64,000 bases of DNA, taken from positions 39,711-103,710 of the forward strand of contig NW_005199353.1 of assembly GCF_000372725.1 (NCBI RefSeq). The letters run 5' to 3'. The notes below the pieces were generated by a model that worked only from the letters and a program-made list of their open reading frames with translations, was not told the DNA's origin and made no database searches. This DNA is from Emiliania huxleyi CCMP1516. Lineage: Eukaryota > Haptophyta > Isochrysidales > Noelaerhabdaceae. The translations under genes were made by a program, and so were the position numbers. Of this stretch, positions 1 through 10,863 are shown piece by piece (within the stretch, counting starts at the first letter, position 1; each line of letters begins with the position of its first letter).

Positions 1-584
1 TCAAAGTCAACGCAATTCACAAAGTAGCCCTTCTCGCCGTCAATCTCCTGGTAGGTCGTCGCACTGCCCTTGTCCTTGGACGGGCGAAAAGTGGCGTCGG
101 CGCCCGTCGTGAAGAGCAGCTTCCACCGGCCAGTGAGCGGGCTCTCGCCACCAGGCGTGCGCCATCCGTCAAAAGGCGCGGCTGTCGGGTTGGACTCCGC
201 CAGCTCCTCGATCAGGTCGACGGTGGCGTTGCGGAGCGCGGCGAGCGCCACGCTGCTGGCAGAGACGTCGATGTTGGCAATCTCCTCGGCTTGCAGCGGC
301 GAGGTTGGCCCCTCAGCACCGGCCGCCGCGTCAGCGGCCCACTGCTCCTCCTGCGCGGCTTTGAAAGCCTCGCACGAGGTCACGAGCCGGGCCTATTGGG
401 AAGGACCCGAGAAGGCTCAGGCTGAGAGGCTGTGCAGCTGCGAGCTTGTCGTGCGGGCCTTCAGGTCCTCGGCCGTGCTCGCAGCGGCGACTGCAGCGCG
501 CGGAGCCGCGGCAGGCAGTGCTCGGTGTGGTACGGCTGGCACGGCACGCCAGGAGAGTAGCACGGGTGCGACGATGGAGAGCAT
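1..584 (-). CDS. PAP/fibrillin-family plastid lipid-associated protein, 5' part (truncated by window edge)
   Basis: Minus-strand gene whose 3' part lies left of the window. The ATG at 584 opens with a hydrophobic leader (MLSIVAPVLLSW) followed by an Ala/Pro/Arg-rich stretch, which looks like the signal peptide plus transit peptide used for secondary plastids. The second exon starts at about 392 after a CAATAG acceptor. It reads without stops to position 1 and contains LTGRWKLLFTTGADATF and TYQEIDGEKGYFVNCVDF, the start of a PAP/fibrillin barrel. Fibrillins are known to bind lipids or hydrophobic metabolites in plastoglobules and thylakoids. The best intron (about 461-393) uses a GC donor (AAG/GCCCGC), and the exon resumes with the near-identical GCCCGG. 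The family call rests on pattern recognition of the domain; the donor is inferred. Confidence 0.75.
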
Positions 585-660
585 CGTGAAAACTGTGGGC
601 GGTGCAGTCTGGTTTGTGGAGTAGCCGCAGGGAGTCCAGGGCACCCAGAGGCCCCGTTTT

Positions 661-850
661 CTTTTTTGTGGCTATTCTTTTTCTGTTTTTCTAGGTGTTC
701 GTTCGGCTGGAATCCTGAGGGCCTTGTGGCCGGAAAGGTCCCAGTCTGGTTTGTTGGGCGCCCGCTTTTTTTATTTGTGGCTAAATTCTTTTTCTGTTTT
801 TCTCGGTGTAGTTCGGCTGGAATCCTGAGGGCCTTGTGGCCGGAAAGGTA
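661..850. repeat. 110-bp tandem duplication in the fibrillin upstream region
   Basis: Positions about 661-740 recur at about 771-850 with a 110-bp offset. Both copies carry a T-rich run followed by TCGGCTGGAATCCTGAGGGC and CTTGTGGCCGGAAAGGT. The duplication fills the 322-bp space between the HRI1-like gene's stop (907) and the fibrillin start (584), so it is both 3' flank of one gene and promoter region of the other. I see nothing else in this interval. Confidence 0.85.
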
Positions 851-906
851 TCCCATGGGGAATGCGCCCGATCGGTCCTCGCGCGCGCCAACACTCACCC
901 ACAGCC

Positions 907-1731
907 TCACACGGCGATTTCAAAGAGCTCGAACCGCGTGCTACCCACGCGCACCGCCTGAGGCGCCTCGAGACGGCTGGCGCCGCGCGGGAGCGCACAC
1001 GTCTCCGCCCCGCGCAAAGGCCCGTCGCCACTATCGCCACCGCCGCCCCCACCGCTGTCGGTGCCGCCGCTGCCGGCGCGGCGAATCATGTCGCCGAGCG
1101 TCCTGCCCTCGTCGGCGGGCTGCACCGACGCGAGGATCGTCCACCCCTCCGCCGCCTCGAGCAGCTCGCCCGCGCCGCCCGCGCCGCCCGCGCCGCCCGC
1201 GCTGCCCGCGTGCCCGTGGCCCGCCTGAACCTCCTCGTGCACCAGCCTACGGAGAGACGCCGTGGACGCGTCGTGGACACGTCGTGGACACGTCGTGGAC
1301 GTGTCCCGTCTGCCCTCGGCCGCGCGCGCCAGTGGGCGAGCTCGAGGTCGCCCTGGCCGACGGCGGCATCTACCGCCGCAGCGCGGCTGCTGCACGGGGT
1401 GTCCTGCCCCAAGCACGCCTCCCTCCACGCCGCCGCAACCCTCGATCGCATCGCGTCCGCCGCCTCTCCGACAGCACGGCTCGCGTATGCGAAGCGGCCG
1501 CCGCAAGCGACCACAATCAGGTCGCGCGCCGCGCTGGCGGCGGAAGCGGCGCCGCCGTCACCGCCGTCCGACGGCAGCGAGCGCATCGCGAGCACGCAGG
1601 GTGGGTCGGCCGAGGCGGGACGGGGAAGGCGCCGCCAGACCTCGTGGTAGTACGGGCCTCCGGCGCCGTCGCGCGCAAACGAGTCCTCGCGCCACTCCTC
1701 CACGCCCTCCGCAGCGCCGCCGAGCTGCCCC

Positions 1732-1765
<34 letters not shown>

Positions 1766-2014
1766 TGTCGCCGCCGTTGTCACCGCCGTTGTCGCCGCCG
1801 TTGTCGCCGCCGTTGTCGCCGCCGTTGCCGCCGAGGGGCGTGACCGTCCAACGGTTTGGCCGCGGCCGTCCTGCGCCGAGAAAGTTCCAGTCGACCGCGT
1901 GGTGGCGCGTGCACGCGACGGCTGCGACGGCGGCACCGCCCGGGCCGAACGCGCCTTGCACCTAGCGGTATATGTCCCTGTGCATGGTGCTGGGAAGGGA
2001 GGAGGGAGGAGAGG

Positions 2015-2057
<43 letters not shown>

Positions 2058-2703
2058 GAGAGAGAGAGAGAGGAAGAGAGGGAGAACACCTCGGCCAGCC
2101 GCGCGTACCCAGCAAAGCCGTGCTGCCGGGCCAGCAGCCTCAGCCGCTCCTCCTCCCTCTCACCTACCAGACATGCCCGGAAACGGTCTCGGAAGCGTCG
2201 GCTCCTCAGCTTCGGCCAGTGTCCCACTCGCTCGCGCCAAGCGCATCGAGCAGGGCGTTGCGCGCGATGGGGATGCGGATGTCGACAAAGAGGGAGGGCG
2301 TCACCAGGTTGACGCACGCCTCGCTCGCGTCCGATGACTCCTCGCCGCCGCCCGCGAAGAGCGGCCGTGACCAGCCGCCAGTCAGCCACGGGAGCGCCGG
2401 CCCGCCGCCGCCGCCGCTCGCGTCTCGCGGCGGGCCCCATCGCCAGGCACGGAACGTGTCGTGCGTCGATCCCGCCTCCAAGTGGTGGTGCGGGAGCTGC
2501 GCCTGCTCAAACGCGTATCCACGGGCAGCGGTGTAGAGCGACTCGGCGACCCCACCGCCCGTCAAGATGCGCCCCTGCTTCGCGCTCCAGTCTAGCGCTG
2601 CAGATAGGTCCTCCTGGACGAAGTCATGCACCCGAGCCGTAGACAGGCTCTCGGCGCGCATCGCGAGCGGCGACGCGAGCCGACGGTACCTGAGTACTGC
2701 CAT
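907..2703 (-). CDS. HRI1-like two-domain conserved protein
   Basis: Multi-exon minus-strand gene, ATG at 2703, TGA at 907. Exon 1 contains TPSLFVDIRIPI. Exon 2 (about 2175-2090) reads RLRLLARQHGFAGYARLAE. Exon 3 starts at 1961 after CTAG and contains CTRHHAVDWNFLGAG, PYYHEVWRRL and DLIVVACGGRFAYASRAV. The last exon has GWTILASVQPADEG and ends VGSTRFELFEIAV. The order (FVDIR, W-F core, YxEVW, LIVV..F.Y, then a terminal VGSTRFELFEI strand) fits the HRI1 family (PF16815), two lipocalin-like barrels whose cellular role is poorly known. Exon 3 carries an in-frame Gly-Gly-Asp-Asn repeat at 1773-1835. A (GA)n tract at 2022-2072 lies in the second intron. The family assignment is by motif recall, not by alignment. 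Confidence 0.55.
2022..2072. repeat. (GA)n microsatellite in an intron of the HRI1-like gene
   Basis: A nearly perfect GA/AG dinucleotide run between the exon ending at 2090 and the exon starting at 1961. On the coding (minus) strand it reads as a CT-rich tract close to the acceptor, so it could serve as a polypyrimidine tract. Confidence 0.95.
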
Positions 2704-2987
2704 GTTTGCTGCATCAACAGGCAGGCGCCTCCGTTTCGTTCACGTGTGTCCTCTTTCACAAGATGCCTCGCTCTGCAGGCACCGATGGTCCCCCGGGGGG
2801 GCTCAGTTGAAGATCGGTGATCAACAGGGGTGCAACTGAGCTGCAACTTGAGCTAGAACTGAGAGGCTGCAACTCAGGGATGAAAGTACTGCAAGCCAAG
2901 TTTGATTGCTGCTGCAACCCTGATTTCTAACTCTGACTCCAATGGGTCTACCTGGTACGTCTCTGCTGTGTTAGGATCATCAGAGGT

Positions 2988-3215
2988 GTCGAGCGGTGTC
3001 GAGCGGTGTCGAGCGGTGTCGAGCGGTGTCGAGGGGTGTCGAGGGGTGTCGAGGGGTGTCGAGGTGTCGAGTTTGGCACCTTGACACGGACGAGCTTGGT
3101 CCCAGCCTAGATGGTGTCGAGGGGTGTCGAGGGGTGTCGAGTTGGTCGAGTTGGCATGGGGTGTCGAGGTGTCGAGTCAGTGTCGAGGTTTGGTGTCGAG
3201 GTGTCGAGGCCAGGG
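2988..3215. repeat. GTGTCGAGCG-type 10-bp minisatellite
   Basis: Tandem decamers GTGTCGAG(C/G)G run from about 2988 to 3070. After a short unique spacer they resume, less regular, at about 3113-3215. All frames are open across the array only because the unit lacks stops, so the short peptides there are artefacts. It is part of the noncoding stretch 2704-4993, in which I see no convincing gene. Confidence 0.95.
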
Positions 3216-3539
3216 CTCAGCCTCCTCCTCGGGCGGCCGCTCCAAGGTCCAAGCACATCCTCACTCCAAGTTGACGGGTCGGCACCGCGGGCCGCGCGAA
3301 GCTGTCGCGCAGGGCTCGGCGCGGGCGCTGTGGGCGAGCCTGCAGCAGCAGCAAGCGTGTGTGGTGCCGGGCGCTTGAGCGTATAGAGTAGCACCTACCC
3401 TTGAGCCTTGGTCATGCTCGCTGCTTCCACCCCTCCCCGCCCTAGCTGGTCAGCGCCGTTCGTGGAGGGCTAGGCGCTCCGGCATTCTGTGCCGCCAAGC
3501 CAGGGGTCCGACGGGTGTCTTGTGGTTCTTGCCCAAAAA

Positions 3540-3845
3540 TGCGGATGGTTTTTGCCCATGCACATTTTTTGCATGTTTGCATATGTTGCATTCACACATA
3601 TCATGGCAGTTGAACGCATTTATAGTGCATTCAAGACTGCATTCTTCATTTTCTGCATTGTTTTCGAGAGGCAACTGCATTTCAGCTCTGCATATGCATT
3701 TTTTTGCATTCGGTGGGCAACTGCATTTCAGCTGCATATGCATTTTCTGCATTCTTTGCATTCGGTGGGCAACTGCATTTCAGCTGCATATGCTTTTTCT
3801 GCATTCTTTGCATTCGGCGGGAAACTGCATTTAGTTGCATGGATT
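3540..3845. repeat. GCATTT-rich AT-shifted block with 52-bp tandem repeats
   Basis: A locally AT-rich block dominated by TGCATTT/TGCATAT words. A 52-bp unit starting CATTCGGTGGGCAACTGCAT begins at 3707, 3759 and 3811; the third copy is partial and diverged. The base composition differs sharply from the flanking GC-rich DNA. No coding function is seen. Confidence 0.9.
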
Positions 3846-4993
3846 CACTGACACACGGCCTCCATTGCGTGTGCACCTAATCCTCCAAAAAGACAATGAT
3901 GTCCCTCCCAGGGCGGTGCTGGCTGTCGGTCGACTACAATCTCGTTCTCCGTGCGCAAGTAAGCAACCGCAGCGCGAACATCAGTGCGGGTCAAGTGCCT
4001 GTTCGCCGAGCTGACAGTGCAAAATAAGTCGTCAAAGGAGCACCTGAGCTCCCCCTCTTCCCCATCTCCCCAGCCCCCTCCCCGACCGCGCGGACAAGAG
4101 CAACGACGGCGGCGAGGTCAGAGTGGTCAGCAGCAGATGAGGGACCGGACGAAGTGCTGCTCGCGGTGGGTGCCGGTCGCGGGGGGCGCCGGGGGGGGGC
4201 GCTAACAGACCTCTTGCGCCCGCCTAGCCAACAAATCCCTGGGACCCGGTCGTGTGGGTGGATCCTGCGCAGCCTCCCCCCACCGTGTCGCGATGCGCTC
4301 CCCGCTCCCGTCCCCTAGCCTTGCTTGTGTCCCTGATCGTCCTTCCAAGATCCTGCTCGTGCAGGCGGGGACTCTGTCCCCTTCTCCCACCCCTCTTTGG
4401 CGTGTCCGATTTTATTTGTTGTGGAGCTCTATGGACCTGGTGCCCCCCCCCCCCCCTTCCCTGCTTAGGACTTAAGGTCCCTCGGGCCAGTTTCGGGCGG
4501 GCAAACCCTGCCCGGCCCCTAGAACCCCAGGTAAGGCCCAGGTGTGGCCTAGGGCATCAGAAGGGACCAAGACTAGAGGCGTCCAGTCTGAGCCATAGAG
4601 CCCATGTCTTTGCCCCCGAAGGTCGCGTTCAAATGCCCGGAACCGTGACGTTACAGTGGTGTCCGGTCGGCGCGATCACCGAGCTGTGACGCTCAGGGAA
4701 GCCGGTTGAGGTACTGGTTTCTTTGCCCAGGGCTTGCCTACGGCCCGTGCTGGATCAGCTGAGCAAGGTTTGGGGAGAATCCCCCGGACAGATCTTCAGA
4801 TATTTTGACGGATGACCAAAATCACCCCGTTTTTGCCCATTGACGGGAGAGGGGTGTGAGCTTCGACGGCATTTGCATTCGGAAAAGAAGAAAAGCGCGG
4901 GGCAACAGGAAAAGAGCCACAAACACTAAAGCAGAAAAACCTAACAACAGAAAAAAATGTTTCTCGCTGCGCAGCTTCAAGCTCGCGCGAGCG
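3846..4993. other. Noncoding stretch before the ASCH gene
   Basis: Holds C-runs (about 4443-4455) and ordinary GC-rich sequence. The longest frame (4252-4689) has no recognisable domain and is not supported as a gene. Confidence 0.5.
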
Positions 4994-5732
4994 ATGGACC
5001 GCATTGGCCTCCGTTGTATCACGATGCAGCAGCCGTATGCCGCGGCGATGGCTGCCGGCGAGGGGCTATACACGCGGCGCGGCAAGGCCACCGCCTTTCC
5101 AGACGGCGGGGAGTGGGTCGCGGTGCACTGCGGCCAGAACGACGAGCACCTCAAGAACGCCGCCACCATGGCACGAATCCGCGAGGCGTGAAACCGGCTG
5201 CCCGAGCGATTCGGATCTGAGAGCGCAGCAGCGCTGCCTGCTCGGCGTGGTGCACATGGTCGATGGGAACGTCGCGGCTGCGGCGGCGGCCAAGGCGGAC
5301 GCCTTTTTAGCGAACTACGACTGCTCCAAGCCGGTTGCCTGGCGTGCAGACGCGGCTCGCGCGTGCGCCCGCCCTTTGCCCTACCCAAAGGGCAACCTCC
5401 AGGTGTGGCACCTGACGCGCAGCGGCTTTGCTGCGGGCGAGGACACGGCGGCGATCCTCGAGCTCGCAAACTCACCGAAGAAGCAGGCGGAGGGAGCTGT
5501 GAAGGCGGAGCCGACGGTGAAGGTGGAGCCGAAGGTGGAGGCGAGTGAGGCTGCGCCGAGGAAGGGGAAGAAGCGGTCCGCCGCGGCCAGCGATGATGAC
5601 GCAAAGCCCAAGCTCAAGCGGGAGCTTGCGGGCCTCGGGCCGGTCGAGCAGTTTCGGCCGACGCATCGCGGGCCGACGGTGACGGCGAGGAAGAGCTCCG
5701 GCCCGCCCGCGCCGCGGAAGAGGCTGGACTAG
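4994..5732 (+). pseudogene. ASCH-domain protein with Lys-rich tail, reading frame damaged or containing a tiny intron
   Basis: The ATG at 4994 begins MDRIGLRCITMQQPYAAAMA followed by GGEWVAVHCGQNDEHLKNAA, the N-terminal half of an ASCH/PUA-like fold (QPW/Y-A...WVAIH pattern). ASCH domains bind RNA or nucleotides. The frame hits TGA at about 5189. The expected continuation is in another frame: AQQRCLLGVVHMVDG, then LQVWHLTRSGF. Reading TGA as Trp followed by NRLPERFGS would suit the fold and implies one nonsense plus one 1-nt frameshift. Alternatively a GC-AG intron of about 44 nt (GAG/GCGTGA...GCAG/CAG) rescues the frame. The C-terminal tail carries VKAEP, VKVEP and basic KKRS and RKRLD clusters, suggesting nuclear location and possible sumoylation. 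Confidence 0.6.
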
Positions 5733-5924
5733 AGTACAGCCGTACGAGGCGGTGGGTGCCAACGCTTTTTGTTTTCAGAAAGACACAAAGGTCAAAGCGG
5801 AAAAGAAATTTTTTCTGCCTGCCACAAAGAATCCTGCACAAAGATCGGAAGTCAGGCTCTGCCACGCCGTTTCCTTTCTTCGCTGGAGTACCAGGGTAGT
5901 CGCCCGCCGTCTCAACCGGCGTCT

Positions 5925-8598
5925 CAGAGGACGACCTCTCGCGTTGCTACCTCATGGCTGGGTGCTCCCGAGGCATCATCGGCAGCGTGCACAAACCGGG
6001 CTCGCAGGCGCTCCTGGCCAGCGTCTGCTGCCCGGCAGAGTGCAATCGGTGCGGCGGCGTCAACTGCTGGCAGCAGCCGGGCGGCATCGACTGCTGCGCG
6101 CGGCACCTGTACGACTCTGGCGTGCGGTGCAGCGACAGCGAGATGACCTCGTGCATCCTGCCCAAGGCGCCCTCGGAGCAGGAGCCTCCTGCCGTCGATC
6201 GCCAGCGAGGCTGCCACGACGAGTGGGCCGTCGCTTTTCCGCGCGAGGCTGGAGACTGGCAGGCGCGCTCCTGCCGCTATAAGGTGGAGTGGAAGCAATG
6301 CGGCCAGTTCTACTCGCACTGCCAGTGCTCCTGCGGCTACTGCCAGCCGCTCAAGGGTCGGCAGTGCCACAGCTCGCCCGCAGCCGCCGCCCTACCCACG
6401 TCCTCGTCGCTGCCACCGCCGCCGCCGCCGCCGCCACCTCCACTTCCACCGCCGCCGCCGCCTCGGCCTCGCCGGTCGTCGCGTCCACGCGCTTCGCCGC
6501 CGCCGCCGCCGCCGCCGCTCGTCGCAGTCTCTCCCCCGCCGCCCTCGCCAGACCCCTCTCATCGAGGCCCGCCCTCAGGACTTCCGGGTGAGGCGGCGCC
6601 GCCACCGCCCCCGCTGGGCGGGGCGCCGCCGGACGCCGCCGGCCCCGAGCGGCCTCTGTGGCCCGCGGCTGTCGCCCTCTCGGCGGCGCTGCCCGGCGAC
6701 TTGCCCGCCGAGCTGGTCGAGCGCCTCCTCGCCGCTCTGCTGCTCGGCTCGTCGCTCGCCGCGCTGATGGTGGCGGTGCGCTCGCACCCCTCGCCGCCAC
6801 CCCTCGCGGTCATCCCCAGCCCTGACCAATCACCCTCGCTGACTCACACACTCTCGCTGTAACGCTCACCCTGGCTGTGACCCTCACCCTCACCCTCACA
6901 CACCTCTCTGCCCCTGCCTTGCCCCTCACCCTGCCCCTACCTCTCTGCCCCTGCCTTGCCCCTCACCCTGCCCCTGCCCCTCGCCCCAGGCGTGCGCGGC
7001 CTGCAGCTCTCGCTTTGGCGCGCGTCGGAGGCGGGGACGCACGAGACGGCTCGGCTTTGACTAGTGACTGATGCCCCCACCAGGCCGGAGAAGAGACGCA
7101 CGTCGGGGAGCCACGCCGCCGCCAAAGAGCCGCTTCGGCCGAGGCGGCATCGCTGGATCCGAGCTGCATAATCTCTACGGCCCGCGCCTCTCGCGCACCC
7201 GCCACCGGGCGTCGATACCAGTGCCACCTCATGGGGTGGGGCGAGTCCGTCGTAGGCCGCTTCTCGCGCATCAGAAGCCGCGGTTCGGTCGAGGACCGGA
7301 CCTCGCTCCTCACCTCTCGAGGCACGCCAAACACCGCCAACCGGTCGCCGTCGAGGAGCCGCCCGCCGGGTGTACCGAGGAGTCACTTGCTCAACCCCGG
7401 AGCTGTGAATGGGTCGGTCGTTAGGAGCCCCCCTCCGGGCAGCCCGGACAGCCCGTGCAGCCCGCCGCTCGCGGAAGACGAGTTCCCCGCCCCGCTGCGG
7501 CACACGCGCCCCGCAGCCGCTGCTCTCGCCACAACCTCTCAGGTCTGTGACTCACGCACGCCTCGGTGCTAGGCACGCGCCGTCGAGCCGCTTCCCGCGC
7601 GTGTACGACGGGCAGCCCGCCTCCGAGGGCGGCTCGCTCTTCTCGCGCCACACGGCCGCGCGACGCGGCGGCGGCGGGCTCGGCCATCCGCGCGGCGCCG
7701 CCCAACGAGCCATCCACTGATGACTTCCTCAACGAGGCAATAGGAGGCCGCGCGGCGTCGCAGGTTGGCGGCTCGGAGGTGTCGGCGGGCGAGCCTAGAT
7801 GGCGGAATGCGCTCCCTTGCACTCTAGCGAGCACTCGACAAGACACGACCTCGACGGTGCCCACGGTGTTCCCTGTTTAGTCTCCCGCTGTGCGGCGACG
7901 GGTGCCGCTGCAAGGAGCCGCAGCCCGACTCCCCTCTCTGCGCACCCGACAACGCAGGTGAGCCAGGCCGAGCGCGAGGCGGAGGCGGCGCTCCTCGAGC
8001 TCGAGATCGGGCCGGAGGACTCGGTCTCGGTGGCGTGCATGCAGAGGGATGGCGACGGGTCTGCGAGGACCCCGCCAGAGAGGCGTTTGCCGCACCACCC
8101 TCCGCCCCCCGCGCACGCGCCCGCCTCCGAGGGCGCGAGGAGGGGGGCGGAGAGCGAGGAGAGGCAGGAGACGCCCGTCGTGCTCGAGGCTGCGGACGGG
8201 ACGCGTCACGAGATGGCGGCAGACTTGGACGGGGTGGCGAGCGCCGCGGAGCTGCAGCAGGGCTTGCGGCAGGCGTACACCGAGAGTAGCCGAGAGTAGC
8301 CGAGATCACCCGAGATCACCCGAGATCACCCGAGGGCTTGCGGCAGGCGTACACAGACTTGCTCGGCGAGGTGTTGCCGCCGCGGGCGCTGCGGCTGCAC
8401 GCGCGGCTGCTCAACGGCGGCTCTGTGCCGCTGACCACCGACGCGGCCGGGCTCGAGCTCGCGCGCGGAGCGGCCTCTCTCGTCGTGCGGCAGGAGATGG
8501 CGACGCCGTCGCTTCCGTGTACGCTGGCGGACGTCGGCGCATCAGGCCTCTCGGGCTGGCGAGACCGACCGGCAGAGGCGCCAATCGAGGACCTCTAG
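5925..8598 (+). CDS. Cys-rich type I membrane-like protein with Pro-rich linker and ubiquitin-like-type C-terminal region
   Basis: The first supported exon (about 5925-6862) encodes SVCCPAECNRCGG...CC, a Cys-rich module common in haptophytes and other algae. It is followed by a CHDEW...CGQFYSHCQCSCGYC block with an ShK-like cysteine spacing, a long Pro-rich linker, and one hydrophobic segment (LVERLLAALLLGSSLAALMV). Downstream exons (about 7020-8598) are Ser/Arg/Pro-rich and then contain HEMAADLDGVASAAELQQGL, RQAYTDLLGEVLPPRALRLH and a final IEDL at 8598. The 74-nt segment 8273-8346 must be removed for this last frame to be continuous (see findings). The upstream exon and the joins between 6862 and 7800 are unresolved, so N- and C-terminal parts could be two genes. 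Extracellular placement of the Cys-rich part is inferred. Confidence 0.55.
8261..8354 (+). repeat. 20-bp exon duplication bordering a 74-nt putative intron
   Basis: GGCTTGCGGCAGGCGTACAC at 8261-8280 is repeated exactly at 8335-8354. The space between is built of CCGAGAGTAG and CCGAGATCAC decamers. Splicing at CAG/GCGTAC in both copies removes 74 nt (8273-8346) and restores the frame between ELQQGLRQ and AYTDLLG. Confidence 0.85.
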
Positions 8599-8986
8599 TC
8601 GTCAGATACGAGACGCGCGATTGTGCTGTAAAACGCGCTGCCGCTGTGCGCCACGCCGATGGGGCGCGGCGCGCAGGTGGACGAATCAGGCTCCAGGGTG
8701 GTACAGGCCCGAGCGCCCGACCAGATAGCGAGTAGGACCAGGTTAGACGTAAGTTAGAGCGCGGGGAGCCGGTGGGGTGCCTGCTGTGTGGAGTGCACAC
8801 CTTCAAGTTAAACGGCCGAGTGCTCGGTTTGTGTGCACGCGTGCACGGACCACCGCACGGTTGGGCTACACCTGGCCTAACCTGGAACTTTACTCTAAAA
8901 ACGACCGAACGAGCTATCTTGCAGCGCCCATCGACGACGCCCGCTTCCGCCCGGCGCCCACGGCGTGGACTACTCTCTGCTACAGC
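8599..8986. other. Short intergenic region, convergent gene ends
   Basis: Lies between the stop of the plus-strand Cys-rich gene and the stop of the minus-strand chromate transporter. No gene, repeat or RNA is recognised. Confidence 0.6.
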
Positions 8987-10863
8987 TCAGCTCGCGGAGG
9001 GGCACGCCTCCGTGCGATTTGGCTGGGTGGCGAAATCGCCATATTTCGCAACGTGGCACCAGTCGCCGTAAGCGCCGTTGAGGTCGAGGAAGAAGAGGAC
9101 GAGGCAAAGCGTCGCGCAAGAAAAGATGACGAGCGCCGGCCACGCGCGCCGCAGCGCGAGCGGTTTCGTATCGCCGGGCGCGAAGCGCTTGTGCATCGCC
9201 ATCGCCAGGATGCAGACGGCCGCCTCGGCGCCGTTCGTGCAGTACTTTGCCCAGAGCGTGACACACGCCTGGAAGACGAGGCCGACGGCGGAGGCGTTCA
9301 TGCCCACGAGGGCGCAGCGCACCCACTCATGCCGTCGCAGCGACTGGCGCAAGGGGAGGGGCGGGGGGTGACATAGCGCTCCTGCTCGGGCTCTCGGTGA
9401 GGCGTGTCGTCGCTATGCCGGAGCGACGGTCCCCGAGGAGAGACGCGCGCGGGAAGAGGTGCAAGCGGCCCGGCAGAGGCAGGCCCGGAGGGCGGGGCGG
9501 AGGCCGGCGCGGCGCGCGCCTCCCAAAAGGGCATCAGCGCGTAGATGAGCAGGATACCGGGCCCAAACAGGCCGAGGAACCCGACGATGCCGCCCCCGAC
9601 GCCCGCCACCGCGGCCCCCAGGAAGGCGGACAGGTTGAAGAGCGGCCCCGGCAGCGACTGCGCGAGCGCGAGGCCGAAGCCAAACGTCTCTGCGTCGAGC
9701 GGCGGGAACGAGCCCGTCTCGCCCGGCTCGCAGCGGCCGCGCGTGAACTCCGACTCGAGCATGGGCAGCACCACCTGGTCCGTTCAACGGCTGCGAGTCA
9801 GTCAGTCACGGCTGTGCCCCTCCGCGCGAGCACCGGCAGAGCCACCTGCCCGCCGCCGTAGATGGAGAAGCCCATCCAGTAGAGAGACGAGAAGACCGCG
9901 AGCTGGCGCGAGCCGGCGCCGCCGAAGCCGCCGCAGGCGAGGTCGCGAGCGACCCACGCAAAGGGAAACAAGCCGACAGCGACCATGGCGAGGAGGAGGC
10001 CGGCCGGGCGCGGGATGCCGATCTGCTTGAGCAGCCCCTTGCCGGTTGGTGGGGAGAGCGCCTGCGGCGCGGAGCGGGTGGGGGAGTCGAGGCTCGAGAA
10101 GTCAAAGGGCGAGGAGGAGGTGGCGGGCACCTTTTCGTACGCGGCCCGCCGCGACGGTCGCCGTGCGTCGAGCGCGGTGACGAGGCCTCCAAACAGGATG
10201 AGGCCTACCGAGGGGGGCGCCGTGTCGCGGGTGGCGGTCCGTGGTGGTGGTGGTCCGGGCGGGGCTCGGCTGTGCGCCGGGGAAGGCGAAGGCGGCCCAG
10301 CGCATGTGCTCCCGCGGCAGCAGCAGCGCCACGAAGCACGTGAAGAGCGCGAGCGAGATGCGGAGCGGGTCGTCGCCGCAGGCCTTGTTGCCGAGCATGC
10401 GCGCGGCGAGAAAGACGAGGCTGATCGCGGCCGGCCCCGCGCCGAGCACGACCATCTTGTAGGTGTCGAGCGCGCCGAGGTCGAGGTAGTACACCGCCGC
10501 GCCCGTGCTCAGCTGCACCGCGAAGCCGACCCAGTCAAAGAGCCAGAAGCTCACCAGCCCACCGAGCGCGCCCGCACGCGTGATGCCCATCGCCGTGGCC
10601 ATCTGCGTCGAGGTGGGGCCGGGCATCGCCTGCCCGAGCGACATGAGCTCCATGAAGCGCTGCTCGTCCAGCCAAGGCCGCTCCCCCTCCACGAACGTCT
10701 TGAGAAAGAGGCCGATGTGCGCCGCGGGACCGCCGAAGGCGATAAACCCCATCGGGAAGAATGCCGCCGCCACGTCGCGGACGCGGCCCCAGTAAGTGAG
10801 AGGCTCGGAGGAGGCGTGCGGCTTGGCTTGCGAGTCCATCGGGGCGATGTTGGCGGCGGGCAT
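8987..10863 (-). CDS. CHR-family (chromate/oxyanion) transporter, two CHR domains
   Basis: Minus-strand gene of about four exons. I choose ATG 10863 (MPAANIAPMDSQ), just before homology begins; an ATG at 10839 is also possible. Exon 1 (to about 10300) has the N-terminal CHR signature FGGPAAHIGLFLKTFVEG, then QAMPGPTSTQMATAMG. Later exons carry the second domain: YWMGFSIYGGGQVALP, then LAQSLPGPLFNLSAFLGA and GPGILLIYALMPFWE. The last exon starts near 9342 after GCGCCAG with SLRRHEWVRCALVGMNASAV and ends at 8987. The paired GGP / PGP motifs are typical of the long CHR transporters that export chromate or related oxyanions across a membrane. About ten hydrophobic segments are visible. Substrate and membrane are inferred. 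Confidence 0.85.

Noticed and set aside
666-2312. 548-aa plus-strand frame over the HRI1-like gene
   Set aside because: It is Arg/Pro-rich antisense shadow of a GC-rich coding strand, crosses a GA microsatellite, and has no domain.
2988-3394. Short ORFs across the GTGTCGAGCG minisatellite
   Set aside because: Repeat units lack stops, giving artefactual open frames on both strands.
4252-4689. 145-aa plus-strand frame in the noncoding stretch
   Set aside because: Pro/Leu-rich, spans C-runs, no domain, no plausible splice context.
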